Shown piece after piece: positions 1 through 6,031 of a DNA stretch of 6,031 nucleotides. The notes beneath the pieces are model-generated. The model worked only from the letters and a program-made list of their open reading frames with translations. It was not told the origin of the DNA and searched no databases. Positions within the stretch are counted from its first letter, which is position 1. Each line of letters starts with the position of its first letter. The position numbers were made by a program, and so were the translations under genes. The stretch is from Azonexus sp. (GTDB taxonomy: Bacteria > Pseudomonadota > Gammaproteobacteria > Burkholderiales > Rhodocyclaceae), in assembly GCA_031285115.1 (NCBI GenBank), contig JAITWU010000032.1:1-6031 (forward strand), given 5' to 3'.

Positions 1-1868
1 TCATCGCCCAGGGCAATGATGGTGTCGCCGCTGTCGAGCCACCCGGCGAGCAGGGGCGGCGGCGTTCCGGCAGCGGCGAGAACGTAATCCGGGCGGCCAA
101 TGCGATAGCGTCGGCCAGCGACACAAGCCTCGATTCCCTGGCCCGGCTCGGCCCTTGCCTCCACGGCATCGGGGATTTCCCCGGCGGCGGCGTGGCGCAG
201 GGCGGTCGCCACGGGGTGTTCGGAATTCTGCTCCAGCGCGGCAGCGACAGCCAGCGCCTGAGCGTGTGACAAATGACCGAAGGTTTCGGCGGCGATAAGA
301 CGCATCCGCCCGCTGGTCAGCGTTCCCGTTTTGTCGAAGACGAAATGCGTGGCGCGGGCCAGCGTTTCGATGGCGTGACCGCGCGTGACCAGCAGACCGT
401 CGCGGGCCAAAACACCCGCCGCCACGGTCAGCGCCACCGGCGTCGCCAGCGACAAGGCGCAGGGGCAAGTGACAACCAGCACCGACACGGTAATCCACAG
501 CGCCTTGTCCGGATCGACCCAATACCAGCCAATCGCCACCAGAACGGCAACCGCCAGCAGCGCAGCGACAAAATAAGCGGCGATGCGGTCGGCCAGGTCG
601 ACGATGCGTGGTTTTTCCAGCGCCGCCCGCTCCATCAGGTTGACGATGGCCGACAGGCGCGTACTTTCGCCGACCTGCTCGACCCGCACGACGAGCGGGC
701 TTTCGGCATTGATCGAGCCGCCAGTCACGGCGTCGCCCGGCGCTTTCGCCACCGGTTTGCTCTCGCCGGTGAGCAGCGCTTCGTCGGCGCAACTCTGCCC
801 CTCGACGACCCGCCCGTCGGCGGGAACGATGTCGCCGGGGCGCACCAGCACATAATCGCCGGGCTGCAAATCGGCGACGACCCGTTGTTCGGCGGCGCGA
901 TCGGCGGGGAAATTCGGCAACTTCTGGGCAAAGGCTGGCAGCAACTTGGCCAGCGCCTCGGTTACGCCGAGCGCCTTCTGCCGCGCCGTCATTTCCAGAT
1001 AGCGGCCGCCGAGCAGGAAGAAAACGAACATCGTCACCGAATCGAAATACACCTCGCCGCGCTGGGCGAAAGTTGCCCAGAGGCTGGCGACGAAGGCCGA
1101 GCCGACGCCGATAGCGACCGGCACATCCATGCCGAGGCGCCGCAATTTGAGATCGCGCCAGGCATTGCGAAAAAAGGGCGCGGCTGAATAAAACACCACC
1201 GGCAGCGTCAGCACGAGGCTTGCCCAGCGCATCAGGCTTTCGATATCCGCCGTCATCTCGCCGTTGGCGATATAGACCGGAAAGGCGTACATCATCACCT
1301 GCATCATGCCGAACCCGGCGACCCACAGCCGCCACATGGCGTCGCGCCGCTCCTTCCTGGACAGCTCCTCGTTCTTCGCGGCGTCGTAGGGATAGGCGCG
1401 GTAGCCGATGGCGGCAATCGCCGCGAGAATGTCGGAGAGCCTGATTTTCGACTCGTCCCAGCGCACCCGGGCGCGGCGGGTGGCGTAGTTGATGTCGACT
1501 GCCGTGACCCCGGCCAGCTTGCCGAGATGCCGCTCGTTCAACCAGATGCAGGCGGAACAGGTGATCCCTTCGAGCAACAGCGAGGCTTCACGCTCGCCCG
1601 CGCCGAGTTCCTTGACAAAGCTTTTCTGAAAATCGGCGTGGTCGAACAGGGCCAGTTGATCGAGTATCTGTGGCATCGCTTCGCGCGGCGATTCGGGCAG
1701 GGCGTCGCGGCTGCGGTAATAATCTTCCAGACCGTTATCGACAATCGCCCGCGCCACCTCCTGACAGCCGTAGCAGCACATGGCGCGGCGCTGCCCGCCG
1801 ATGTCCACAGCCAGATCGACGTTCTCCGGCAGCGGCAGGCCGCAGTGATAACAGGCGCAGTCAGACAT
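1..1868 (-). CDS. ccoI: CcoI/FixI-type copper-translocating P1B ATPase, N-terminal 622 residues (3' end beyond window)
   Basis: Inner-membrane heavy-metal P-type ATPase. CcoI/FixI members export Cu(I) for assembly of cbb3 cytochrome oxidase. The frame is open from ATG 1868-1866 to the window edge. Seen in order: a cysteine-rich N-terminal domain typical of CcoI (C6-x2-C9 and C32-x2-C35); an HMA-like metal site, GITCSAC, at 101-107; hydrophobic segments near 179-200, 212-233, 247-267, 275-291, 429-450 and 457-480; the actuator motif TGES at 367-370; the metal-channel CPC at 468-470; the phosphorylation motif DKTGTLT with D512; and the nucleotide-domain HP at 551-552 with GxG at 576-578. The GDGxND hinge and last two membrane helices lie outside the window. 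The N-terminal cysteine domain and CPC favour CcoI over CopA, whose N-terminus lacks the C6/C9/C32/C35 domain. No Shine-Dalgarno sequence precedes the ATG, but it is the only ATG that keeps C6 and C9. The family is usually about 800 residues. Confidence 0.93.
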   Translation of the reverse strand, partial: MSDCACYHCGLPLPENVDLAVDIGGQRRAMCCYGCQEVARAIVDNGLEDYYRSRDALPESPREAMPQILDQLALFDHADFQKSFVKELGAGEREASLLLEGITCSACIWLNERHLGKLAGVTAVDINYATRRARVRWDESKIRLSDILAAIAAIGYRAYPYDAAKNEELSRKERRDAMWRLWVAGFGMMQVMMYAFPVYIANGEMTADIESLMRWASLVLTLPVVFYSAAPFFRNAWRDLKLRRLGMDVPVAIGVGSAFVASLWATFAQRGEVYFDSVTMFVFFLLGGRYLEMTARQKALGVTEALAKLLPAFAQKLPNFPADRAAEQRVVADLQPGDYVLVRPGDIVPADGRVVEGQSCADEALLTGESKPVAKAPGDAVTGGSINAESPLVVRVEQVGESTRLSAIVNLMERAALEKPRIVDLADRIAAYFVAALLAVAVLVAIGWYWVDPDKALWITVSVLVVTCPCALSLATPVALTVAAGVLARDGLLVTRGHAIETLARATHFVFDKTGTLTSGRMRLIAAETFGHLSHAQALAVAAALEQNSEHPVATALRHAAAGEIPDAVEARAEPGQGIEACVAGRRYRIGRPDYVLAAAGTPPPLLAGWLDSGDTIIALGD

Positions 1869-1870
1869 GC

Positions 1871-1898
1871 AAATAAAAAAGGCGCCGAAGCGCCTTTT
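1871..1898 (-). terminator. Intrinsic terminator after the short-chain dehydrogenase gene
   Basis: On the minus strand an A-run leads into a perfect GGCGC / GCGCC stem closed by a TTCG tetraloop (stem arms 1890-1894 and 1881-1885), followed at once by six T (1880-1875) and then ATTT. The A-run (1898-1895) can pair with part of the T-run and lengthen the stem. It begins 27 bases after the dehydrogenase stop codon and ends two bases before the ATG of the copper ATPase gene. The A-run also makes it weakly bidirectional. Confidence 0.85.
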
Positions 1899-1925
1899 GG
1901 GTCAAGGACGGGGCCGCAGTATAGT

Positions 1926-2693
1926 TTATTTGGCCCCCATCCGGATGGCCCCATCGAGGCGGATAACCTCGCCGTTGAGGTAGGCGTTTTCCGCGATGTG
2001 GCGCACCAGCGCGGCAAATTCGGCGGGTTTACCCATGCGCGTCGGAAACGGCACCATCTTGTTGAGCGAATCCTGCACTTCCGGCGCCATGCCGAGCAGC
2101 ATCGGCGTTTCCATGATGCCCGGCGCGATGGTCAGGCAGCGGATGCCGCTGCTCGCCAGTTCGCGCGCCACCGGCAAGGTCATCGCCACGATGCCGCCTT
2201 TCGAGGCGGAATACGCGGTTTGTCCGAACTGGCCTTCAAAGGCGGCGACCGACGCGGTATTGATGATGACGCCCCTCTCACCGCCCGCATCCGGCGCGTT
2301 TTTGAGCATCGCGTCAACGGCCAGACGGATCATGTTGAACGTGCCGACCAGATTGATATTGATGACTTTGGCGAAAGTCTCCAGGCGATGCGGCCCGTTG
2401 CGGCCCGCCACCTTTTCCCCGTGGACGATGCCCGCGCAATTGATGAGTCCATGCAGGCCGCCAAAATGCGCCACCGTCGCCTGAACTGCCTTTGTGGCCG
2501 AAGTTTCGCTCGCCACATCGGTTTCGACGAACAGCGCCGCCTGGCCCAGTTCCTTCGCCGCCGCTTCGCCCGCCTCACGATTGAGGTCGGCCAGCGCCAC
2601 TTTCGCCCCGGCGCTGACCAGCAGCCGCGCCGCCGCGAGTCCCAGGCCGGAACCAGCGCCGGTAACGAGAAATACCTTGTTGTCGATCTGCAT
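1926..2693 (-). CDS. Short-chain dehydrogenase, type 2 3-hydroxyacyl-CoA dehydrogenase (HSD10-like)
   Basis: A cytoplasmic 255-residue classical SDR, predicted to oxidise a 3-hydroxyacyl-CoA (or a related hydroxyl, as HSD10 enzymes also act on branched acyl-CoAs and steroids) with NAD+. Seen: the dinucleotide motif TGAGSGLG at 11-18, D36 at the end of the second strand (favours NAD over NADP), NCAG at 85-88, and the catalytic tetrad N114, S148, Y161, K165. The block NTASVAAFEGQ before the active-site YSASK and the ending NGEVIRLDGAIRM closely match what I recall of mammalian HSD10 and bacterial homologues, and length fits (about 255-261). ATG 2693-2691 has GGAG seven bases upstream. It stands between a CYTH-CHAD gene (87-base gap) and a terminator, so it may be transcribed alone. 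The exact substrate cannot be read from sequence; a general FabG-like reductase is the alternative. Confidence 0.9.
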   Translation of the reverse strand: MQIDNKVFLVTGAGSGLGLAAARLLVSAGAKVALADLNREAGEAAAKELGQAALFVETDVASETSATKAVQATVAHFGGLHGLINCAGIVHGEKVAGRNGPHRLETFAKVININLVGTFNMIRLAVDAMLKNAPDAGGERGVIINTASVAAFEGQFGQTAYSASKGGIVAMTLPVARELASSGIRCLTIAPGIMETPMLLGMAPEVQDSLNKMVPFPTRMGKPAEFAALVRHIAENAYLNGEVIRLDGAIRMGAK

Positions 2694-2720
2694 GTTTACA
2701 CTCCGTCAATCGGGAAAACC

Positions 2721-2732
2721 GCTAATGATAAT
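2721..2732 (-). promoter_or_regulatory. AT-rich element in the dehydrogenase 5' region: possible -10 box and partial Fur-box match
   Basis: The 87-base gap between the CYTH-CHAD stop and the dehydrogenase start is GC-rich apart from this patch. On the minus strand it holds TATCAT (2730-2725), one mismatch from TATAAT, which would place a transcript start roughly 25 bases before the ATG. I find no good -35 hexamer at 16-18 bases. Read on the plus strand the patch is GCTAATGATAAT, two tandem GATAAT-like hexamers (11 of 12 match) as found in Fur boxes, but the third, inverted hexamer is absent. Either role is tentative. Confidence 0.22.
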
Positions 2733-2780
2733 TCCGACGGACGCAGGAAAGAAGGGCCAAACTCTGATTGACGAACCCAC

Positions 2781-4250
2781 TCACACCGTCAGCCGACGCA
2801 GCGCCAGCCAGTTGTTCAATGCCGCAGGCAGCCGTTCGTTAAGCAAGGTGTGGCGGCCCAGCATCCAGCCGTGAACGGCGCTGGCCGAGCGGTTTGGCAG
2901 GGCCTCGCCGAGTAGCGCCCGGGCCGTGGCGTAGTCATTGATCTGCCCCAGTTCATCCTGCAAGCCATTGAGGGCGGCGAGATGGGGCGCCAGACGGTTG
3001 GCGGGCAGCAGCGAAGCAAAAAATTCGGTGGCGTAGCGCAACTTTTTGAATTCAATGCGCAGCGGGTGGCTATCGCCAGCATCAGGCGCCTTGATTTTTT
3101 CGGCCAGCTTGCGGACACGGCGGGCGTGGTGGGCCAGGCGGTCATTGGCGAATTCCTTGAGCGAGATGGCCAAGGTATCGTCCAGCGCATAGACGGCGGC
3201 GATAAATTCGATGAGCAGGCGCGGATAGGCGCGCAAGGTCACGACATAGGCCACCGCGCGGCGGGCGCGGCGGACGCGCCGCAGGGCGCAGGCGCGCAGA
3301 CGCTTCAAGTCGCGGTGATCGGGAAAATGCGCTTGCAGCGGCGGCAAAGTCTCGGCGAGAAAGACATCCCAGTTGCGGGCGTCCCCAAGAACACGGGCCA
3401 GCGTTCGCCACGTCCGGTTGTAGGCTTTGACGAATTCCGGCGGCAGAACCGGGGCGAACAGTTTGATCGCCGAGCGCAGACGGCGCAGGGCGACGCGGGC
3501 TTGATGGACGAATTCCGGCTTGCCGCCATCCTGCAAACCCGGTTCGTTGCGCTGAAAATGCTCAAGGCAATCGAGGGCAATGCGGCGAAACGCTTCGACC
3601 GGCGTCATTTCGGCATTGAGCGCGGTGCGCCGGGCCTTGAAAGGTTGCGGCGTCTCGTTGCCGAACAGCCGGTAACCGCGCTCGGCCTTGCTGGCGATGG
3701 CCGGATAGAGTTGCAGATGTTTTTGCAGACTGCGCGCCAGGCCGAAAATATCGGCGACGCGGCCTTCGATCAGTTCCAGTTCGATTTCGCACAGACGCTC
3801 CCGCCGCCCGCCGCTGGCAATGACGCCCTGATCGAGCGCCAGTTCGACGAGCGATTCGCCAAACGGCACGCGCCAGATGCGACGCCGGAAATCGGTCGTG
3901 AAAATCGGCGTCAGATGCGGCTTGGCCTGATCGAGAAAATCTTTCAACTCAGCCGCATCGACATGGCTGAAATCGAATTCCCCCGGTTGCGCGGCGGTTT
4001 CCCACTCGCTGCGCACGGCGAGGCCGCCGCTTGCGGGTTCTGCCGATTTGACGGTGAGCAGCCAGTCAGAACCCCGCTGGCGAAAGCGCAGCGCCACCTG
4101 ACGCTTGTGCAAGGCGAGTTCCGGCGTGTCGTAATAGGTATTCAAGAGATGCTGGCGCTCGGCTTTGACATCGGCCAGCAGCGGATGCCCGGCGAGCTTG
4201 CGGGCATTTTTCGCATCCAGTTGCAGCTTGAGTTCGATTTCCGTGCTCAT
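2781..4250 (-). CDS. CYTH-CHAD domain protein, predicted inorganic triphosphatase (YgiF-like)
   Basis: A 489-residue, probably cytoplasmic protein. The CYTH domain (about 1-200) carries the signature EIELK at 4-8, basic residues R55, R57, K68, acidic strand E155/E157/E159 (EIELELIEG), and K188/R191. In the family these line a tunnel that binds triphosphate and metal ions. The CHAD domain (about 215-480) is alpha-helical and basic, with H249 in HQARVALRRLR, D290/R292/D295 in LGDARNWD, H395 in HPLRIEFKKLRY, and H460; CHAD domains are known to bind polyphosphate. E. coli YgiF (433 residues) has the same architecture and hydrolyses tripolyphosphate. The frame stays open 18 codons further upstream, but that stretch has no family resemblance. 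I chose ATG 4250-4248 because AGGAG lies six bases upstream and the family begins just before ExExK; ATG 4253 directly before it is possible. Neighbours give no functional link. Confidence 0.9.
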   Translation of the reverse strand: MSTEIELKLQLDAKNARKLAGHPLLADVKAERQHLLNTYYDTPELALHKRQVALRFRQRGSDWLLTVKSAEPASGGLAVRSEWETAAQPGEFDFSHVDAAELKDFLDQAKPHLTPIFTTDFRRRIWRVPFGESLVELALDQGVIASGGRRERLCEIELELIEGRVADIFGLARSLQKHLQLYPAIASKAERGYRLFGNETPQPFKARRTALNAEMTPVEAFRRIALDCLEHFQRNEPGLQDGGKPEFVHQARVALRRLRSAIKLFAPVLPPEFVKAYNRTWRTLARVLGDARNWDVFLAETLPPLQAHFPDHRDLKRLRACALRRVRRARRAVAYVVTLRAYPRLLIEFIAAVYALDDTLAISLKEFANDRLAHHARRVRKLAEKIKAPDAGDSHPLRIEFKKLRYATEFFASLLPANRLAPHLAALNGLQDELGQINDYATARALLGEALPNRSASAVHGWMLGRHTLLNERLPAALNNWLALRRLTV

Positions 4251-4256
4251 CATCCT

Positions 4257-4261
4257 CTCCT
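4257..4261 (-). promoter_or_regulatory. Shine-Dalgarno site deciding the CYTH-CHAD start
   Basis: AGGAG on the minus strand, within a longer purine run AGAGGAGAGG (4263-4254). It is six bases from ATG 4250 and only three from ATG 4253, which favours the second of the two adjacent ATG codons and rules against the upstream start at 4304. Confidence 0.65.
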
Positions 4262-4299
4262 CTGCGAGCCAACCCAGCCGCGATGAATGACAAACGGGA

Positions 4300-4308
4300 A
4301 TCATATCA
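4300..4308 (-). promoter_or_regulatory. Candidate extended -10 promoter for the CYTH-CHAD gene
   Basis: Minus-strand TGATATGAT is a TGn-TATGAT extended -10 element, with TATGAT one mismatch from the sigma-70 consensus. It stands out in GC-rich surroundings, about 50 bases upstream of the start codon. No convincing -35 hexamer lies 17 bases upstream (GCGGGT), as is common for extended -10 promoters. It falls in a 230-base gap after the aldolase gene, where a new transcription unit is expected. Confidence 0.35.
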
Positions 4309-4382
4309 GCAACACCGCATTGACCCGCGCTGGCGGAGCGTCAGAAAGGGCAAGCTCAACATGGTCGTCATCGTGCGCTTCT

Positions 4383-4427
4383 CCCCCTCGCCCCCACCCC
4401 TCTCCCGCGAGGGGAGAGGGGCTTTTT
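4383..4427. repeat. C/G-run element with perfect 10-bp hairpin and G-quadruplex motif
   Basis: On the plus strand CCCCTCTCCC (4397-4406) pairs perfectly with GGGAGAGGGG (4412-4421) around a five-base GCGAG loop, followed by CTTTTT (4422-4427). This has the shape of an intrinsic terminator, but for plus-strand transcription, and no plus-strand gene precedes it. On the minus strand, the direction of all genes here, there is no T-run after the stem. Instead the far arm continues into four G-runs of 3, 4, 5 and 5 with loops of 3, 1 and 3 bases (4406-4383), a canonical quadruplex pattern. Similar C-rich hairpins are dispersed between genes in many proteobacteria, so I infer a dispersed repeat copy. 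Confidence 0.6.
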
Positions 4428-4443
4428 GCGGCAATGGTCGCTC

Positions 4444-4479
4444 CCGGCTGCCCCCTGAACCCTGTCACCTGCCCCCTGA
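4444..4479 (-). repeat. Degenerate 7-base tandem repeat (nCAGGnn) just after the aldolase stop codon
   Basis: On the minus strand CAG occurs at exactly 7-base intervals, starting at 4478, 4471, 4464, 4457 and 4450. The units read TCAGGGG, GCAGGTG, ACAGGGT, TCAGGGG, GCAGCCG. The first and fourth units lie in an identical 11-base word (CTGCCCCCTGA on the plus strand at 4448-4458 and 4469-4479) exactly three units apart. The array starts three bases after the aldolase stop codon and has no coding role. Confidence 0.6.
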
Positions 4480-4481
4480 TG

Positions 4482-5549
4482 TCAGGCCACCGCCGTATCT
4501 TTGAGCAAACCGCGTTCTTTGGCCATCGTCATCGCCGTGTCGATGATCATGTCTTCCTGCCCACCGATCATTTTTTTGCGGCCAAGTTCGACCAGAATGT
4601 CGCGGGCCGGGATGCCGAAGCGGGCGGCGGCGCGGTTGGCGTGGAGGAGGAAAGTGGAATAGACGCCGGCGAAGCCGAGCGTCAGCGACGCGCGGTCGAC
4701 GCGGACGATGTGATCCATGAGCGGGAAGATGATGTCTTCGGCCATGTCCATCAGTTTGAACAGGTCGCAGCCGGTGACGATGCCCATGCGCTCGCAGACG
4801 GCGACGAAGACTTCGAGCGGCATATTGCCCGCGCCCGCGCCCAGGCCGCCGACCGAGGCGTCGATGCGCGTCGCTCCGGCTTCGATGGCGGCGAGCGAAT
4901 TGGCAATGCCCATACCCATGTTGTTGTGGCCGTGAAAGCCGATTTCGGTGGTCGGCTGCAACACCTCGCGCAGGGCGGCAACCCGCGTTTTGACATCTCC
5001 CGGCAACAGGTAGCCCGCCGAATCGGTGATGTAGACGCTGTGCGCGCCGTAGGATTCCATGAGTTTACCCTGCCGGGCGAGGCCATCCGGCGTATTGAGG
5101 TGGGCCATCATGAGAAAGCCGGTGGTGTCCATGCCGAGTTTGCGGGCAAAGGCGATGTGCTGCGGCGCGGTGTCGGCCTCGGTGCAATGGGTGGCGACGT
5201 GGACGCTGCGCACGCCGTGATCCCAGGCCGATTGCAATTCTTTCATGGTGCCAAGGCCAGGCAGGAGCAGCACCGAGGCTCTGGCCTGTTTGAGGCGGGG
5301 AATCACGGCGTCCCAATATTCTTCATTGCTGTGCGGGGCAAAGCCGTGTTGCAGGGAATTGCCGCCCAGCCCCGCGCCGTGGCTGACCTGGATGAGCGGC
5401 ACGCCCGCGTCATCGAGCGCCGTGGCGATCCTGACCATTTCCGCCGTGCTGATCTGCTCGCCCTTGGCGTGCATACCGTCGCGCAGGCACATATCGTGCA
5501 GGATGACCGTGCGGCCTTTCAGCGTGCTTTCGTTATTTTTTTCGCTCAT
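4482..5549 (-). CDS. dmpG: 4-hydroxy-2-oxovalerate aldolase (DmpG/MhpE/BphI/TesG family)
   Basis: A 355-residue cytoplasmic class II pyruvate aldolase that splits (S)-4-hydroxy-2-oxopentanoate into pyruvate and acetaldehyde in the last stage of catechol-type (or steroid) meta-cleavage. In a DmpG-like TIM barrel the metal and catalytic residues are all present: R23, D24, H27 (in [11 protein letters not shown]), H206 and H208 (GFHGHNN), and Y297. They sit a constant six residues later than the DmpG numbering I recall (R17, D18, H21, H200, H202, Y291), which reflects a slightly longer N-terminus. The blocks VATHCTEAD (118-126), GAGAGN (237-242) and VGGQEDMI-like MIGGQEDMI near the C-terminus are family hallmarks. 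Length is normal to slightly long (usually about 337-350). The ATG overlaps the stop of the acetaldehyde dehydrogenase gene and has AAGGAGG seven bases upstream. The dehydrogenase partner takes up the acetaldehyde directly. A pathway-specific name cannot be chosen without the upstream genes. Confidence 0.96.
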   Translation of the reverse strand: MSEKNNESTLKGRTVILHDMCLRDGMHAKGEQISTAEMVRIATALDDAGVPLIQVSHGAGLGGNSLQHGFAPHSNEEYWDAVIPRLKQARASVLLLPGLGTMKELQSAWDHGVRSVHVATHCTEADTAPQHIAFARKLGMDTTGFLMMAHLNTPDGLARQGKLMESYGAHSVYITDSAGYLLPGDVKTRVAALREVLQPTTEIGFHGHNNMGMGIANSLAAIEAGATRIDASVGGLGAGAGNMPLEVFVAVCERMGIVTGCDLFKLMDMAEDIIFPLMDHIVRVDRASLTLGFAGVYSTFLLHANRAAARFGIPARDILVELGRKKMIGGQEDMIIDTAMTMAKERGLLKDTAVA

Positions 5550-5563
5550 TACGCGGCCTCCTT
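5547..5563 (-). promoter_or_regulatory. Strong Shine-Dalgarno and TAATG coupling junction
   Basis: Minus-strand AAGGAGG (5563-5557) lies inside the last codons of the acetaldehyde dehydrogenase gene, seven bases before the aldolase ATG (5549-5547). The upstream stop TAA (5551-5549) shares its final A with that ATG. A one-base overlap with a near-perfect ribosome binding site indicates translational coupling of two subunits of one complex. Confidence 0.85.
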
Positions 5564-6031
5564 CAGGGGCTTCAACTGGATTTTTCCGGACAGGATTTCT
5601 TCGGCGAACATTTCCGCCGTGCGCGTCGCCGCCGAGGTCATGATGTCGAGATTGCCCGCGTATTTCGGCAGGTAATCGCCGAGGCCCGAAACCTCCATGA
5701 AGATGGCGACTTTTTTGCCGTCGAACAGCGGGCCGTTGACCAGCCGGTAGCCGGGCACGTATTTCTGGACTTCGCCGATCATCGCGTGGATGGATTCAGT
5801 GATTCGCTTCTGGTCAGGTTCTTCGTCGGTCAGGCAGTAGATGGTGTTGCGCATCAGCATCGGCGGTTCCGCCGGGTTGATGATGGCCAGCGCCTTGCCT
5901 TTGCGCGCGCCGCCGACGCGCTCGATGGCGCTCGACGTGGTGTAGGTAAATTCGTCGAGATTGGCGCGGGTGCCAGGGCCGATGGATTTGGAGGCGAGGC
6001 TCGCGATGATCTCGCCATAAGCCACGCCCTG
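5549..6031 (-). CDS. dmpF: Acetaldehyde dehydrogenase (acylating), C-terminal 160 residues (5' end beyond window)
   Basis: Converts acetaldehyde, NAD+ and CoA to acetyl-CoA and NADH as partner of the aldolase encoded next (DmpF/MhpF/BphJ/TesF family). The visible part covers roughly the second half of a protein of about 300-316 residues: the frame is open to the window edge, reading QGVAYGEI, so the GTG at 6025 is an internal valine, not a start. Family blocks seen: [41 protein letters not shown], and the C-terminal [20 protein letters not shown], which belong to the dimerisation/aldolase-contact domain. The Rossmann NAD-binding half and the catalytic cysteine (C132 in DmpF) lie outside the window, so activity cannot be judged. 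The gene ends in TAATG with the aldolase start, and its last codons carry the aldolase ribosome binding site. A hydratase gene commonly precedes this pair in tes/bph-type clusters. Confidence 0.95.
   Translation of the reverse strand, partial: QGVAYGEIIASLASKSIGPGTRANLDEFTYTTSSAIERVGGARKGKALAIINPAEPPMLMRNTIYCLTDEEPDQKRITESIHAMIGEVQKYVPGYRLVNGPLFDGKKVAIFMEVSGLGDYLPKYAGNLDIMTSAATRTAEMFAEEILSGKIQLKPLKEAA

Noticed and set aside
1..1335. Minus-strand open frame of 444 codons ending at position 1
   Set aside because: It is a different frame from the one carrying TGES, CPC and DKTGTLT, and its product is an arginine/glycine-rich string with no motifs. The real ccoI frame is open from 1868 to the window edge.
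1538..2017. Minus-strand frame of 159 codons across the terminator, bridging dehydrogenase and ccoI
   Set aside because: Out of frame with both real genes and runs through the terminator hairpin; shadow frame.
1527..2771. Plus-strand open frame of 414 codons spanning the dehydrogenase gene and the start of ccoI
   Set aside because: Crosses two real minus-strand genes and the terminator; composition is typical of a reverse-complement shadow.
2704..2773. Eight-base inverted repeat CGTCAATC (2704-2711) and GATTGACG (2766-2773) near both ends of the 2694-2780 gap
   Set aside because: Arms are short and 54 bases apart, with no supporting structure or T-run; likely chance.
2982..4286. Plus-strand open frame of 434 codons opposite the CYTH-CHAD gene
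   Set aside because: Antisense shadow of a gene with clear domain motifs; no recognisable product and no ribosome site supporting its start.
4251..4304. Eighteen-residue N-terminal extension of the CYTH-CHAD protein from ATG 4304
   Set aside because: No ribosome site at that ATG, which overlaps the candidate -10 element. The family begins just before ExExK, and AGGAG is well placed for ATG 4250.
4397..4427. Hairpin as the terminator of the acetaldehyde dehydrogenase/aldolase transcript
   Set aside because: The T-run follows the stem only on the plus strand. In the direction of these genes the stem is followed by G-runs, so it is not a standard intrinsic terminator for them.
4287..5675. Plus-strand open frame of 462 codons opposite the aldolase gene
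   Set aside because: It mirrors the codon structure of a well-supported minus-strand gene, is rich in H, R, G and A, and resembles no family. Long antisense frames are common in GC-rich DNA.

Overview
The window is GC-rich and gene-dense. Every gene I can support lies on the minus strand, so the genes read from right to left. Protein resemblance (recalled, not searched) and gene content point to a proteobacterium, most likely a betaproteobacterium able to degrade aromatic or steroid ring compounds and to respire at low oxygen. The genus cannot be fixed from this sequence.

Layout in transcription order. (1) 6031-5549: the C-terminal half of an acylating acetaldehyde dehydrogenase (DmpF/MhpF/BphJ type), cut by the window edge. 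(2) 5549-4482: 4-hydroxy-2-oxovalerate aldolase (DmpG/MhpE/BphI type), overlapping the previous gene in a TAATG junction. The two enzymes form the channelling complex that ends meta-cleavage pathways. (3) 4481-4251: a non-coding gap holding a degenerate 7-base tandem repeat, a G-run/hairpin element and a candidate promoter. (4) 4250-2781: a CYTH-CHAD protein, a predicted inorganic triphosphatase with a polyphosphate-binding domain. (5) 2780-2694: a short gap. (6) 2693-1926: a short-chain dehydrogenase close to the type 2 (HSD10-like) 3-hydroxyacyl-CoA dehydrogenases, followed by a clear intrinsic terminator. (7) 1868-1: the first 622 residues of a CcoI/FixI-type copper P-type ATPase, used for cbb3 oxidase assembly and cut by the window edge.

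How they fit together: the aldolase/dehydrogenase pair gives pyruvate and acetyl-CoA from a ring-cleavage product, and the dehydrogenase is a beta-oxidation-type enzyme, so both suit catabolism to acetyl-CoA. The copper ATPase suggests a high-affinity cbb3 oxidase, perhaps encoded just beyond position 1. The CYTH-CHAD protein has no obvious link to its neighbours. I see no mobile element, CRISPR array, RNA gene or clearly new system. The most unusual material is in the non-coding DNA: the heptamer array and G-run/hairpin element after the aldolase gene, and the terminator that abuts the start codon of the copper ATPase gene.
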